In this document: one piece after another, positions 51,311 through 62,465 of the stretch
How positions within the stretch are numbered: position 1 is the stretch's first letter
Layout: every line of letters starts with the position of its first letter
Source of the DNA: Domibacillus epiphyticus
GTDB lineage: Bacteria > Bacillota > Bacilli > Bacillales > Domibacillaceae
Reading direction: 5' to 3'
Length of the DNA: 64,000 bases
Assembly: GCF_001975785.1 (NCBI RefSeq)
Contig: NZ_MSFI01000012.1
Coordinates: forward strand, 62,001 to 126,000
Position numbers and translations under genes: made by a program
The notes under the pieces: generated by a model
Told to the model about the DNA's origin: nothing
The model's database searches: none
The model's input: only the letters and a program-made list of their open reading frames with translations

Positions 51311-51904
51311 TCAAAATTTTTTCACCTCATTGCTAAATGGTTTTAAAATATCTTCTGTTCGCTCGATTTCAAAAGACAGCGTTTGATCGACAGATTCAAA
51401 TGGCGCTCCGTACATTTCAACATCTTTATATGTATGAATGTTTCGGTACGTTTTTACCATTGCTTCATAGATGGTTTTCTCATCCGCTGCTTCAGGACTC
51501 CAATATAAAATTTCTAACACCGTTTCTTCCCCCGTTGCCAGAGAGCGCCGGCGATAACCGATTTTGGATGCATGCTGGAATCCCTCACGCGCATAAAAAC
51601 GGAGCCTTTTTTCTGTGTCAGAATCTTCATACTGAACCGGTTCAACTTCGAGAATGACCGGTTTGTTTTTCGACTTTAGCTTATTGATCAGCTTTTTTCC
51701 AAGCCCTTGTCCGCGTGCCGATGACGACACAAACAAATAGTCGACAAAAACAAACCCGTCAAACTCTACGTAAATTAGGACATGATTCCTTCCTTCATCT
51801 TTATGATAAACATTACCACGCTCTCTTAGCAGCACTTCTATCTGCTCTTTTGATTTCATTTCTTCGATTGGAAAATATTGATTTAACTTTTCATACCAAT
51901 TCAT
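51311..51904 (-). CDS. GNAT-family acetyltransferase, YjbC-like
   Basis: A 197-aa protein with a GNAT CoA loop YLFVSSSARGQGLGKKLINK and FYAREGFQHA. Position next to spx matches yjbC of B. subtilis (a putative acetyltransferase co-transcribed with spx). The start follows AAGGAGAAG. The substrate is unknown. Confidence 0.8.
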   Translation of the reverse strand: MNWYEKLNQYFPIEEMKSKEQIEVLLRERGNVYHKDEGRNHVLIYVEFDGFVFVDYLFVSSSARGQGLGKKLINKLKSKNKPVILEVEPVQYEDSDTEKRLRFYAREGFQHASKIGYRRRSLATGEETVLEILYWSPEAADEKTIYEAMVKTYRNIHTYKDVEMYGAPFESVDQTLSFEIERTEDILKPFSNEVKKF

Positions 51905-52051
51905 GCATCTTCTCCTTAAAAATAGCTTTAATTTTAAAATATTTTCTTCACCAGTATACCCATCATCTTCAATTTCAACACGCTATGCGCTCCTTGAATA
52001 TTCAGTCTGTATTGTTTATAATCAAACTCATAATAAGATGAAGCGAAGTGA

Positions 52052-53053
<1,002 letters not shown>

Positions 53054-53056
53054 TGA

Positions 53057-53095
53057 AAAATGTAGCTCAGTACTGTATTGAGCTACATTTTTTTC
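53057..53095 (+). terminator. terminator of trpS
   Basis: GTAGCTCA / TGAGCTAC stem followed by ATTTTTTT. Confidence 0.85.
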
Positions 53096-53128
53096 CTTAT
53101 TCAAGAAATTCCTGAATACAGACCATGT

Positions 53129-53869
53129 TTATGACGCAAAGCTCATTTCATGTTCGTACATTTTTTCAAAGAATGGTCTTCCTTTAATAATTTGGCTGCA
53201 AACTTGCTCATGTCTTGCACTCCAGCCCATTGTGACCGCTTTACTAAATTGATCGGCTGCTTCTTTCCACTCCATTTGCCGGATAGATTCATATCGGTCC
53301 GGCGCCCATTCTGTAAACCAATACTTTAACTCATGTTCATTGCCTGATTCAATCAGTTGATCAACAGCCAGAAGTAGCAGCTGCTTTAACTGCCGTTCTT
53401 TTCTAGTAAGTCCCGTCATCCATTCAGGGGACGGCTCTGTTAAACTGTATGTTTTTTTGTCCATCTCCGGAAAATAAAATGGTTCTGATGCGTGGCAGTC
53501 CGCCATTTCACGAACAATCAGTTCATGCTGCGGCATGATCCGGCTTTTCTTCACAGCTACACGGTAACCCATCGTCTCAATCGCCATCGTACGATTTCCG
53601 TCAGACGCAATAAAACAATACTCCATCATTTCTCTTTTGCTGCCTTTCCTTATAAAAGCTTTGTTTTCAATTTTCTTTAATAGATCCTCCGGAAGTTCAC
53701 CGAGTGTATTTTCAATGTAATCCATTGCCTGTTCTCTGACAATCACAACGGGGACTTGATCCAGAAGCATCATCCCATCATCTTTTCTCCATTCGTGAAA
53801 TGGGCAAACATTGCAGCCATTTTCTTCTCCTTCAAACCAGTTGACCCACACATCATGAAGGTACAGCAT
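53129..53869 (-). CDS. yjbA: UPF0736/DUF3603 family protein YjbA
   Basis: A 246-aa protein starting MLYLHDVWVNWFEGEENGCN and containing VCPFHEWRKDDGMMLLDQVP. Matches YjbA by its neighbours (trpS, fabF) and characteristic start. Function unknown. Confidence 0.8.
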   Translation of the reverse strand: MLYLHDVWVNWFEGEENGCNVCPFHEWRKDDGMMLLDQVPVVIVREQAMDYIENTLGELPEDLLKKIENKAFIRKGSKREMMEYCFIASDGNRTMAIETMGYRVAVKKSRIMPQHELIVREMADCHASEPFYFPEMDKKTYSLTEPSPEWMTGLTRKERQLKQLLLLAVDQLIESGNEHELKYWFTEWAPDRYESIRQMEWKEAADQFSKAVTMGWSARHEQVCSQIIKGRPFFEKMYEHEMSFAS

Positions 53870-53925
53870 CGAATTCCTCCTTGACTTCCTTTTTATGGGT
53901 ACATTATCGTCACGTTTTCGTTAAT

Positions 53926-54123
53926 TTATTCTTTCAATCCGAAAAAAATGAACATCCATCCAATGAAAAATAAATAACATTCTGGGCGACGGGCTGTAAA
54001 AGAAGCATACTCCGCCCAAGTCATGCCTGCTGCCAGCAGATTAAAATACATAATAAAGCTTACACCGCCCGCGACAGCAAATCCAAAACCTGTTAAAAAC
54101 ATCATAAAGCGCATCTTAATCAC
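53926..54123 (-). CDS. small two-helix membrane protein (65 aa)
   Basis: MRFMMFLTGFGFAVAGGVSF and YLFFIGWMFIFFGL form two membrane helices around a loop (TWAEYASFTARRPE). It belongs to short conserved Bacillaceae membrane proteins found near yjbA/fabF; function unknown. Confidence 0.65.
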   Translation of the reverse strand: MIKMRFMMFLTGFGFAVAGGVSFIMYFNLLAAGMTWAEYASFTARRPECYLFFIGWMFIFFGLKE

Positions 54124-54164
54124 GTCCCCGCATGCTTGTCCTGTATGTATATGCAGCGAATGTA

Positions 54165-54194
54165 CAAAAAAAACAGGCCGCAGCCTGTTTTTTT
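54165..54194. terminator. terminator of fabH-fabF
   Basis: ACAGGC / GCCTGT stem flanked by A8 and T7; works in both directions. Confidence 0.8.
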
Positions 54195-54196
54195 AA

Positions 54197-55447
54197 TTAA
54201 TCTTTATATTGTGACAATACGATGGTTGCATTGTGACCGCCAAAGCCAAGTGAGTTGCTCATTGCAGCGCGTACTTCCTGTTTTCGTGCTTCATTAGGGA
54301 CATAATCAAGGTCACATTCCGGATCCGGATTGACCAAGTTAATTGTCGGAGGCACTAGACCGTTTTTAATGGCAAGAGCAGTGAAAATGGCCTCCACACC
54401 ACCGGCTGCACCGAGTAAATGACCGGTCATGGATTTTGTCGAGCTGATTGAAAGTTTTTGAGCATGTTCGCCAAAAACTGTTTTAATGGCCGCTGTTTCA
54501 AATTTGTCGTTATACGGCGTACTTGTACCATGCGCATTGATATAATCAATTTCTGCAGGTGCTATTCCGGCGTCATTAATCGCCATTTTCATTGCGCGCG
54601 CGCCGCCTTCACCATCTGGCGCCGGCGCTGTAATGTGATGGGCATCCCCTGTAGAACCGTAGCCGACAATTTCTGCATAAATGGTCGCACCGCGTTTTTT
54701 TGCATGTTCAAGTTCCTCTAATACGACAATTCCCGCTCCCTCTCCAATGACAAAACCGTCACGATTCGAGTCAAACGGACGGCTTGCCGTTTCTGGATCT
54801 GGATTTGTAGAGAGTGCTGTGTTTGCGCAGAAACCAGCCACGGACATTTGCGTAATCGGCGCTTCCGCCCCGCCAGAAATCATAGCATCTGCGTCGCCGC
54901 GCTGAATGACTTTAAAAGCATCTCCGATAGAGTTTGTTCCTGTCGCGCACGCAGTTACGGTACATGAATTGACTCCTTTGGCACCTAGATAAATGGAGAC
55001 CTGGCCTGCCGCCATATCTGGTATCATCATTGGAACGAAAAACGGACTGACACGGCGGTAGCCGCGTTCTAAAAATGTTTTGTATTGACTTTCGAATGTT
55101 TCCATTCCACCAATACCGGATCCGACCCAAACACCAATCCGGGACGCGTTTTCATCCGTAATTTCAAGTTTTGCATCTGCCACAGCCATTTTTGCCGCCG
55201 CAACAGCAAATTGCGTGAAGCGGTCCATTTTACGCGCTTCTTTCTTTTCGACAAACTGCTCAGGATCAAAATCACGAATTTCCGCTGCTACCTTTGCCGG
55301 ATAATCATCCGCATTTAGTCTTGTCATCGGTTTAATCCCGCTTTTTCCAGCTGTCACATTGTTCCATGCTTCTTCCACTGTATTCCCGACCGGCGAGACA
55401 ATCCCAAGACCGGTAATGACGACTCTTCGCTTTTCCACGTTCTTCAC
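54197..55447 (-). CDS. fabF: beta-ketoacyl-ACP synthase II
   Basis: A 416-aa condensing enzyme. Catalytic Cys in [16 protein letters not shown], His in [11 protein letters not shown] and Lys/His in [15 protein letters not shown]. Extends acyl-ACP chains. It lies 19 bases downstream of fabH in the FapR-controlled operon. Confidence 0.96.
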   Translation of the reverse strand: MKNVEKRRVVITGLGIVSPVGNTVEEAWNNVTAGKSGIKPMTRLNADDYPAKVAAEIRDFDPEQFVEKKEARKMDRFTQFAVAAAKMAVADAKLEITDENASRIGVWVGSGIGGMETFESQYKTFLERGYRRVSPFFVPMMIPDMAAGQVSIYLGAKGVNSCTVTACATGTNSIGDAFKVIQRGDADAMISGGAEAPITQMSVAGFCANTALSTNPDPETASRPFDSNRDGFVIGEGAGIVVLEELEHAKKRGATIYAEIVGYGSTGDAHHITAPAPDGEGGARAMKMAINDAGIAPAEIDYINAHGTSTPYNDKFETAAIKTVFGEHAQKLSISSTKSMTGHLLGAAGGVEAIFTALAIKNGLVPPTINLVNPDPECDLDYVPNEARKQEVRAAMSNSLGFGGHNATIVLSQYKD

Positions 55448-55466
55448 CTCTTTGATTTAATCGTTA

Positions 55467-56399
55467 TTAACGTCCCCATCTCATCGCAATAGCACCCCAT
55501 GTCAGGCCGCCGCCAAATCCGACCATGACAATCACATCGTCTTCTTTAATCTTCCCCTTTTCAAGCTCTTCAACAAACGTAATAGGGATAGATGCGGACG
55601 ATGTATTCCCAAATTGATTGACCGTCACAGACATTTTTTCCAATGGCAGGCCAAGACGTTCACGTGCTGATTCCATGATGCGGATATTCGCCTGGTGAGG
55701 CATGAGAAAATCAACGTCTTCCTTTGTCAAACCTGCTTTTTCAATAACATTAATAGAGGATTCGCCCATTTGACGAACAGCGAATTTAAATACTTCCCGG
55801 CCGTTCATCTGGACAAACTCATCCTGGTATAAATGCTGTAATCCACGTCCATCTGCACCGAGTTCGAACGAGAGAATTCCTCTTCCTTCTGAAACTGGTC
55901 CAAGTACAGCTGCTCCAGCGCCGTCACCGAATAATACAGCGGTATTACGATCATCCCAGTCAACGATTTTGGACAGTTTTTCTGCTCCTATCACAAGAAC
56001 ATGCTTATACGTACCGGTTTCAACAAATTGTTTTCCTGTAATGATGCCATACATAAATCCGGCACATGCTGCACTAATATCCATTGCGGCAGCATTTACT
56101 GCCCCGATCTCATGCTGAATCATGCAGGATACAGAAGGAAAACCATGATCAGGCGTGACGGTAGCTGTAATGATGAGGTCGATCTCTTCAGGCTGAATCC
56201 CCGCATGCGCAATTGCTTTCTCCGCTGCTTTTATCGCCATGTGAGACGTATTGATGTCATCACCGGCGATGCGGCGCTCTTCAATACCGGTACGAGTCCG
56301 GATCCATTCATCTGAAGTATCCATCTTTTTTTCCAGATCCGCATTTGTTACGACGTTATCCGGTACGTAGCGGCCCATTCCCCATATTCCAGCGTTCAT
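55467..56399 (-). CDS. fabH: beta-ketoacyl-ACP synthase III
   Basis: A 310-aa initiating condensing enzyme. Catalytic triad Cys ([14 protein letters not shown]), His ([12 protein letters not shown]) and Asn ([10 protein letters not shown]). Starts chains from acyl-CoA primers, usually branched in bacilli. The operon is preceded by a FapR operator. Confidence 0.96.
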   Translation of the reverse strand: MNAGIWGMGRYVPDNVVTNADLEKKMDTSDEWIRTRTGIEERRIAGDDINTSHMAIKAAEKAIAHAGIQPEEIDLIITATVTPDHGFPSVSCMIQHEIGAVNAAAMDISAACAGFMYGIITGKQFVETGTYKHVLVIGAEKLSKIVDWDDRNTAVLFGDGAGAAVLGPVSEGRGILSFELGADGRGLQHLYQDEFVQMNGREVFKFAVRQMGESSINVIEKAGLTKEDVDFLMPHQANIRIMESARERLGLPLEKMSVTVNQFGNTSSASIPITFVEELEKGKIKEDDVIVMVGFGGGLTWGAIAMRWGR

Positions 56400-56437
56400 C
56401 TAAACGCACCTTCTTTCGCACATTTGTAATATCAAAT

Positions 56438-56456
56438 ATTATGACTTGGTACTAAT
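56438..56456. promoter_or_regulatory. FapR operator upstream of fabH-fabF
   Basis: ATTATGACTTGGTACTAAT matches the FapR palindrome with one half perfect (GGTACTAAT) and the other degenerate, 38 bases upstream of the fabH start. Confidence 0.75.
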
Positions 56457-56489
56457 TTTACTCAAAATCTGTATGAATTGCAATACAAA

Positions 56490-56526
56490 AAAGAAAACGG
56501 ACTCCCATAAAAAGGAACCCGTTTTC
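56490..56526 (-). terminator. terminator of the 60-aa membrane gene
   Basis: AAAACGG..TCC / GGA..CCGTTTT hairpin followed on the minus strand by C then TTTTTTG. Confidence 0.75.
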
Positions 56527-56533
56527 ATGTTTA

Positions 56534-56716
56534 TCAATGTTTTTCAATAGGGTCATTCGGAATTAATGCTGTCAAGATAAATAACAAAATCGTGACGGCA
56601 ATCGAAATTAATACGCCTGTTTCAAAATGGAATGTTGCCCCATTCATTGATGAAACAACGTATACAACCATTTCAGACAAAATAAGTGTCCAAATAAATG
56701 TCATGATATATTGCAC
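56534..56716 (-). CDS. DUF2929/YjzB-like small membrane protein
   Basis: A 60-aa protein with two membrane helices, starting MQYIMTFIWTLILSEMVVYV, and with the loop SSMNGATFHFETG. Corresponds by position to yjzB between comZ/med and fabH. Function unknown. Confidence 0.7.
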   Translation of the reverse strand: MQYIMTFIWTLILSEMVVYVVSSMNGATFHFETGVLISIAVTILLFILTALIPNDPIEKH

Positions 56717-56862
56717 TGATATACCTCCTTAATTACTTTTATGTACTCTGACCATAATATTAGCATAATACAGAACGCACAGCATAAAAAAGTTTTTCTT
56801 TTTCTTGACGATTTTTACGGTAAAATAATATAGGAGTGTAAAGATAATTAGGAGAGAACAAC

Positions 56863-57819
56863 ATGATGAAAAAATGGATCAGCCTGTTTATCCTTACCGT
56901 TATTTTACTTATGACCGGCTGCAGCAATGAAACGGAAAAGAGTGAAATGACAAGTGCCGGCATGCTGATTACAGACACAATCAGCGACCAGGTATGGGGA
57001 ACGAAAGGCTATAAAGGAATGTTGAAGATTCAATCTGAATACGGCGTCGATGTGTTTTATAAAGAGCGGATTAATTCTCAGGCACTCGCCGAACGTGCAG
57101 TAGATGAACTGGCCCATAAAGGAGTCAACCTCATTTTTGGACATGGGATGGAGTATGCTGAATACTTTAATAAAATTGCACCGGATTATCCAAACATTCA
57201 TTTTGTCAGCTTTAATGGTGATGCAAAACGAAAAAACACAACCAGCTTAAAATTCGAAGGACATGCGATGGGCTTTTTTGGCGGGATGACAGCAGCACAC
57301 GCATCCAAAACGGATACGATTGCCGTCATTGCGACCTTTCAATGGCAGCCAGAGGTAAAGGGTTTTAATGATGGAGCTCTTTACGTGAATCCCGATGCTA
57401 AAGTCATTACTGAATATGTAAACAACTGGGACGACACAGAGACAGCTCTTGCTGTATTAGACAAAGCAATTGCTGCTGGGGCAGATGTTATATATCCTGC
57501 TGGAGACGGCTACAATGTACCGGTCATAGAGAAAGTAAAGGAACACAATTTGCGGGCAATCGGCTACGTATCCGATCAATCTGATCTTGGCCGGGATACA
57601 GTATTAACGAGCACAGTTCAACATGTCGACCGTCTCTATAGCCTTGTAGCAGGTCAATATGCGGAAGGCAGCCTGGATTCTGGCAATGTCAGCTTCGATT
57701 TTGCAGATAACGTCATTTCGCTTAGTCCTTTTGGGGAGTCAATTGATCCTGAATTTGCTGCCAAAATGGATAAGCTCATTGACGATTATAAAAAAACCGG
57801 CCAATTACCGGGACAATAA
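56863..57819 (+). CDS. med: Med, BMP-family lipoprotein regulator of competence
   Basis: A 318-aa lipoprotein (lipobox LMTGC) of the BmpA/PnrA-like binding-protein family: DQVWGTKGYKGMLKIQSEYG, GGMTAAHASKTDTIAVI and PAGDGYNVPVIEKVKEHNLR. In B. subtilis Med positively affects comK expression and is co-transcribed with comZ. The start follows TTAGGAGAGAA. Confidence 0.9.
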   Translation: MMKKWISLFILTVILLMTGCSNETEKSEMTSAGMLITDTISDQVWGTKGYKGMLKIQSEYGVDVFYKERINSQALAERAVDELAHKGVNLIFGHGMEYAEYFNKIAPDYPNIHFVSFNGDAKRKNTTSLKFEGHAMGFFGGMTAAHASKTDTIAVIATFQWQPEVKGFNDGALYVNPDAKVITEYVNNWDDTETALAVLDKAIAAGADVIYPAGDGYNVPVIEKVKEHNLRAIGYVSDQSDLGRDTVLTSTVQHVDRLYSLVAGQYAEGSLDSGNVSFDFADNVISLSPFGESIDPEFAAKMDKLIDDYKKTGQLPGQ

Positions 57820-57831
57820 AGGAGAAAGAAA

Positions 57832-58017
57832 ATGGATAATAAGAATATGGAATTTATGCAAATTGCCATGAAGTACTTGCCTGAAGCACAGGAAAAGCTG
57901 AAGGAAGCAGGCATCGAATTTTCCCCTGCTCTGGCAGAACCTTTTTTCGGTTTATTCATGAGTGTTATGCAAGAAGCGTATGATCTTGGAAAGAAAGATA
58001 CAAGTATTGAAGAATAA
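57832..58017 (+). CDS. comZ: ComZ, late competence operon regulator
   Basis: A 61-aa helical protein (MDNKNMEFMQIAMKYLPEAQ ... FFGLFMSVMQEAYDLG). ComZ down-regulates comG in B. subtilis. It lies 12 bases after med, with a GGAG site, so the two form an operon. Confidence 0.9.
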   Translation: MDNKNMEFMQIAMKYLPEAQEKLKEAGIEFSPALAEPFFGLFMSVMQEAYDLGKKDTSIEE

Positions 58018-58053
58018 GAAAAGCGCAGCGGATTTTTGTCCACTGCGCTTTTT
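58017..58053. terminator. bidirectional terminator between comZ and clpB
   Basis: AAAAGCGCAG.GGA / TCC.CTGCGCTTTT stem with T-run on the plus strand and A-run on the other side. Confidence 0.85.
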
Positions 58054-58054
58054 T

Positions 58055-60640
58055 TCATGATTTCACAACAAGTTCTCCATTCTCCACATCGACAATGGCC
58101 GTTTTTCCTGACACGATCTCACCGGCAATAATGGAACGGGCCGCTTTCGTTTCAATTTGGCGCTGAATAAACCGTTTCAGCGGCCTGGCACCAAATACAG
58201 GATCATAACCTTCAACCGCGATCATCTCTTTCGCAGCGTCAGTCACCGTAAGTAAAATCCCCCGGTCTTCAAGCCGCGCTGCTAATCCTTCAAGCAGCTT
58301 GCCGGCAATCCCTTTTAAATGATCGCGGGTGAGCGGTTTAAATAAGACAATATCATCTACCCGGTTTAAAAATTCCGGGCGGAAATGTGAACGCAGCTGC
58401 ATCATGACATTGTTTTTTGCTTCTTCTGGAATTTCACCCTCGCCGCCGGCATCTAGCAAGTGAGACGAGCCAATATTTGACGTCATAATGACGACCGTAT
58501 TTTTACAGTCGACCATCCTTCCCTGTGAATCAGTGATACGTCCATCATCAAGCATTTGCAATAAAATGTTAAACACATCAGGATGTGCTTTTTCCACTTC
58601 ATCAAGGAGAACAACCGAGTATGGACGGCGGCGGATTGCTTCGGTCAGATGACCTCCTTCTTCATATCCGACATAACCCGGAGGTGCACCGACAAGCCGT
58701 GACACGGAATGCTTCTCCATGTACTCGGACATATCGAGACGAATCATCTGCTCTTCGCTGTCAAATAAGACATCAGCAAGCGTCTTTGCAAGTTCTGTTT
58801 TCCCGACACCAGTTGGGCCAAGGAATAAAAAGGAGCCGATTGGCCGGTTCGGATCTTTAATTCCGGCACGTGCCCGGATGACCGCATCACTAACAAGAGA
58901 TACCGCTTCATCCTGGCCAATGACCCGCTCGTGCAAAATTTCCTCCAGCCGCAAAAGCTTTTCTCTTTCCCCTTCCACCAGCTTCGTTACGGGAATTCCC
59001 GTCCACCGCGCGACAATCGAGGCGATCTCTTCCTCTGTTACCTCTTCCCGAAGAAGACGGTTATCCTTTTTATCAGCAGCTTCCGCTTCCAGTTCCAAGA
59101 GCTCTTTTTCAACAGCTGGGATTTGACCGTGCCGCAGTTCAGCTGCCCGGTTTAAATCGTAGCGGCTCTCCGCATCTTCAAGCTCGCGCCGAAGACGGTC
59201 CAGCTCCCCTCGCTTCTCCTTTACATGCATAATGGCGTCTTTTTCGCCCATCCATTGTGCTTTCATCGTATCTGCCTGCTCTTTTAAGTCGGCGAGTTCT
59301 TTTTGAATCTGCCCCAGGCGCACAGCACTTTCAGCATCTTTTTCCTTTCGAAGTGCCGCCTCTTCAATTTCTAGCTGCATGACACGGCGCATAACGGCAT
59401 CAAGTTCTGTCGGCATCGAATCAATTTCCGTCCGGATCATCGCACAAGCTTCATCGACAAGGTCAATCGCTTTATCGGGCAAAAAGCGGTCCGTTATGTA
59501 GCGGTTTGATAATGTGGCCGCGGCGACAAGCGCCCGGTCGTGTATGTTCACACCATGATGAATTTCAAACCGTTCTTTTAATCCCCGCAAAATGGAAATC
59601 GTATCTTCAATCGCCGGTTCTGATACAAGGACAGGTTGAAACCGTCGTTCAAGCGCCGGATCCTTTTCAATGTTTTGACGATGTTCATCCAGCGTGGTCG
59701 CCCCAATACAATGCAATTCGCCGCGCGCAAGCATCGGCTTGAGCATATTGCCTGCATCCATGGATCCTTCCGTTTTCCCGGCACCAACAATTGTATGAAT
59801 TTCATCAATAAACAACAAAATATTGCCGTCGCTTTTTTTCACCTCATTTAATACGGCTTTTAACCGTTCTTCAAACTCACCCCGGAATTTCGCACCGGCA
59901 ATTAGTGAACTCATATCAAGAGAAAAAATGGTTTTGTCTTTCAGCCCATCTGGCACATCTTTGCGGACGATTCGCCAAGCTAGCCCTTCAACAATGGCCG
60001 TTTTCCCGGTTCCCGGTTCGCCGATCAACACCGGATTGTTTTTGGTCTTCCGCGATAAAATGCGGATCACATGCCGAATCTCATCATCCCGGCCAATGAC
60101 GGGGTCTATTTTTCCGGCGCGCACTTCCTCCACTAAATCACGTCCGTATTTTGAAAGAGCCTCATAGCCCGCTTCAGGATTTTGTGTCGTCACTTTTTCA
60201 TTCCCCCTAATATCTTGGATCGCTTCTAAAATTGCTTTTTCGGTCACATTCTCTTTATTCAAAAACTCTGTGATTAAGTTACCTGCAGAAAAAATAGAAG
60301 CCGCCATATGTTCAACCGATAAATATGAATCATCCCATTCTTTTTGTTTTGCTGCCGCATTTTGAAACCAGGTGTTCAGTCCGCTTGATAAATATGCGCC
60401 ATATTGTGCATCCCCGGAGACAGCAGGTTTTGTTTGGATCGCTTCCTTTAAAAACCGCAGCAATACGGCTTTTTTCATGCCTGCACGTTCAAAAATCCGG
60501 CTGAACAACCCGTCTTCTTTCGTTGAGAGAGCCGTCAGCATATGTAAAGTATCAACGTCAGAGTGGCTTCGTTCTACGGCGCTTTGCTGTGCAGCGGCGA
60601 GCGCTTCCTGCATCGTATATGTCATTTTGTCCATATTCAT
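58055..60640 (-). CDS. clpB: ATP-dependent chaperone ClpB
   Basis: An 861-aa disaggregase. N-terminal Clp repeats are followed by AAA-1 with Walker [16 protein letters not shown], a middle coiled-coil domain (about 400-525) and AAA-2 with Walker [14 protein letters not shown]. Cooperates with DnaK to rescue aggregates. B. subtilis 168 lacks clpB, but many other bacilli have it. A CtsR operator precedes it, so it is heat-inducible. Confidence 0.95.
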   Translation of the reverse strand: MNMDKMTYTMQEALAAAQQSAVERSHSDVDTLHMLTALSTKEDGLFSRIFERAGMKKAVLLRFLKEAIQTKPAVSGDAQYGAYLSSGLNTWFQNAAAKQKEWDDSYLSVEHMAASIFSAGNLITEFLNKENVTEKAILEAIQDIRGNEKVTTQNPEAGYEALSKYGRDLVEEVRAGKIDPVIGRDDEIRHVIRILSRKTKNNPVLIGEPGTGKTAIVEGLAWRIVRKDVPDGLKDKTIFSLDMSSLIAGAKFRGEFEERLKAVLNEVKKSDGNILLFIDEIHTIVGAGKTEGSMDAGNMLKPMLARGELHCIGATTLDEHRQNIEKDPALERRFQPVLVSEPAIEDTISILRGLKERFEIHHGVNIHDRALVAAATLSNRYITDRFLPDKAIDLVDEACAMIRTEIDSMPTELDAVMRRVMQLEIEEAALRKEKDAESAVRLGQIQKELADLKEQADTMKAQWMGEKDAIMHVKEKRGELDRLRRELEDAESRYDLNRAAELRHGQIPAVEKELLELEAEAADKKDNRLLREEVTEEEIASIVARWTGIPVTKLVEGEREKLLRLEEILHERVIGQDEAVSLVSDAVIRARAGIKDPNRPIGSFLFLGPTGVGKTELAKTLADVLFDSEEQMIRLDMSEYMEKHSVSRLVGAPPGYVGYEEGGHLTEAIRRRPYSVVLLDEVEKAHPDVFNILLQMLDDGRITDSQGRMVDCKNTVVIMTSNIGSSHLLDAGGEGEIPEEAKNNVMMQLRSHFRPEFLNRVDDIVLFKPLTRDHLKGIAGKLLEGLAARLEDRGILLTVTDAAKEMIAVEGYDPVFGARPLKRFIQRQIETKAARSIIAGEIVSGKTAIVDVENGELVVKS

Positions 60641-60651
60641 GTCAAAACCCC

Positions 60652-60669
60652 CTTGACCTTATTTGACCT
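60652..60669. promoter_or_regulatory. CtsR operator upstream of clpB
   Basis: On the minus strand GGTCAAATAAGGTCAAG matches the CtsR tandem heptad (AGGTCAAA-NAN-AGGTCAAA). It lies about 12-30 bases before the start codon. Confidence 0.75.
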
Positions 60670-60790
60670 TTTGTTCATTTTAAAATATTCCCTTTTTTTT
60701 CGCAAAGAAAACGGCGTGAAAAAAATGCCTTACTGGTAAAGTAGCAGCTTACATTTATAGTGATAGAGGATAATTAGGGAAGACATTTTT

Positions 60791-61129
60791 ATGAGTAAAA
60801 TATTGGTTTCTTGGATTGTTCCAGGAACTTACAGAACCACTCAAAGTATCTTCCAGCTGGCATTTATAGCTGGCTCAATATTTTTTCGGTTATTATTACC
60901 GGAATAGCCTTATTTACGATCTGTAATTTACGGGACGAAAAAATAATGGCGATATGACCATGAGAATGCCATTATCCCGTATACTCTTGCGTTTGTCGGT
61001 TTCGTTTGTGATAACCTATTTTTATTGAAATGGTTTATGTACATTATGGAAAAAGGAAATTTGATTTACTTTGCGCTGTATTGTTTTATCGCCGGGCCGA
61101 TTGTTTTATTTATGAATAGGATTAAGTGA
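60791..61129 (+). pseudogene. small multi-helix membrane protein, frameshifted
   Basis: MSKILVSWIVPGTYRTTQSI starts after AGGGAAG. The frame then shifts to YSWLNIFSVIITGIALFTIC and again to IPYTLAFVGFVCDNLFLLKW ... AGPIVLFMNRIK-stop. Together these give three or four membrane helices of one protein of about 110 residues. No family is recognised. It is inactive unless the frameshifts are sequence errors. Confidence 0.5.
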
Positions 61130-61136
61130 TCGAATC

Positions 61137-61167
61137 AAAAAGATGGCCCCGCTTACGGAGCCATCTT
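61137..61167. terminator. terminator of the DUF59 gene
   Basis: AAAAGATGGC.CCG / CGG.GCCATCTTTT hairpin between convergent units, symmetrical. Confidence 0.8.
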
Positions 61168-61168
61168 T

Positions 61169-61477
61169 TTACTGAATGCCTAATGCAATTTTCGCGTAGC
61201 GTGACATCATGTCGCGTGACCAGACAGGAGTCCAGACGATGTTCACATCCACTTCTTTCACTTCTGGAATGTCGGCAAGCGCTGCTTTTACCTGATCCAC
61301 AATGACACCCGCTAAAGGACAGCCCATTGATGTCAACGTCATCGTAATGGTTGTTTTTCCTTCGTCATCCATATCAATATCATAGACAAGGCCAAGATTC
61401 ACAATATCGATCCCTAACTCCGGGTCGACAACCTGCTCAAGCGCCCCCATAATATTTTCTTTTAAATCTTGATCCAT
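61169..61477 (-). CDS. MIP18/DUF59-family Fe-S assembly factor
   Basis: A 102-aa protein with VVDPELGIDIVNLGLVYDID and SMGCPLAGVIVDQV (conserved Cys). Members (SufT/PaaD-like) help maturation of iron-sulfur proteins. The start is at ATG 61477 after GAGGAGTG; GTG 61486 is an alternative. Confidence 0.88.
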   Translation of the reverse strand: MDQDLKENIMGALEQVVDPELGIDIVNLGLVYDIDMDDEGKTTITMTLTSMGCPLAGVIVDQVKAALADIPEVKEVDVNIVWTPVWSRDMMSRYAKIALGIQ

Positions 61478-61613
61478 TTTCAACACTCCTCTTCATTTTA
61501 CCTCCACTTATCATAACAGACACGCGGGAAAATGATGAGTAAAAAGCCTGTCTTCTTTACAAATTGCCTTCCAACGCTCTACACTTAAATTCAGAAACAG
61601 AAAAAGGAGAGAA

Positions 61614-62441
61614 ATGTCACGTATGGAAAAACATTTAATTGTCCTTGATCTTGATGGAACATTATTGACCGATGAAAAAACGATTTCAGCGCGCACAAAG
61701 AATACGATCCATAAAGCAATGGATCATGGCCATGAAGTAATGATTGCAACAGGGCGTCCTTTCCGCTCCAGCGCTCCATATTACAATGAACTCGGATTGA
61801 AAACACCGATCATTAACTTTAACGGCGCCTTCGTTCATCATCCAGGAAACGATAAATGGGGCATGTTTCACGAGCCAATGGATTTAAAAACAGCTATCGA
61901 TATCGTGGAAGCATGTCACTCTTTCACTTTTTACAACATTATTGCCGAAGTGCTCGATGATGTCTATTTTCACTATCATGACGAAAAATTGATCGATGTG
62001 TTTAACATGGGCAACCCTAGCGTCACAACTGGAGATTTACGAACCATGCTTACAGATCATCCAACAAGTATGCTGATCCATGCGACAGAAGAACAGGTGC
62101 CCGATATTCGCCGGCATTTAAGCGGTGTACATGCAGAAGTAATCGACCACCGGCGCTGGGCTGCACCCTGGCATGTTATTGAGATCATCAAAAGCGGCTT
62201 GAGCAAAGCGGTCGGCTTAAAGCGCGTTTCGGACTGGATCGGCATCCCTCCTGAACGAATCATCGCATTCGGCGACGAAGACAACGATCTAGAAATGATT
62301 GAATTTGCCGGCACTGGCGTGGCCATGGGCAATGGAATTAAGGAATTAAAATCGATTGCAAACGAAACGACCGCCTCAAATGAAGAGGACGGTGTTGCTC
62401 TTTTTCTCGAGAAACGTTTATCATTAAACATACATGTGTAA
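61614..62441 (+). CDS. Cof-type HAD-IIB phosphatase
   Basis: A 275-aa hydrolase with HAD motif I VLDLDGTLL, motif II MIATGRPF and motif IV AFGDEDNDLEM, and a cap domain typical of Cof/YwpJ-like sugar-phosphate phosphatases. The start may be 61614 or the in-frame ATG three codons later. The substrate is unknown. Confidence 0.88.
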   Translation: MSRMEKHLIVLDLDGTLLTDEKTISARTKNTIHKAMDHGHEVMIATGRPFRSSAPYYNELGLKTPIINFNGAFVHHPGNDKWGMFHEPMDLKTAIDIVEACHSFTFYNIIAEVLDDVYFHYHDEKLIDVFNMGNPSVTTGDLRTMLTDHPTSMLIHATEEQVPDIRRHLSGVHAEVIDHRRWAAPWHVIEIIKSGLSKAVGLKRVSDWIGIPPERIIAFGDEDNDLEMIEFAGTGVAMGNGIKELKSIANETTASNEEDGVALFLEKRLSLNIHV

Positions 62442-62465
62442 TTTAAACAGATGAGGATGGAATAT

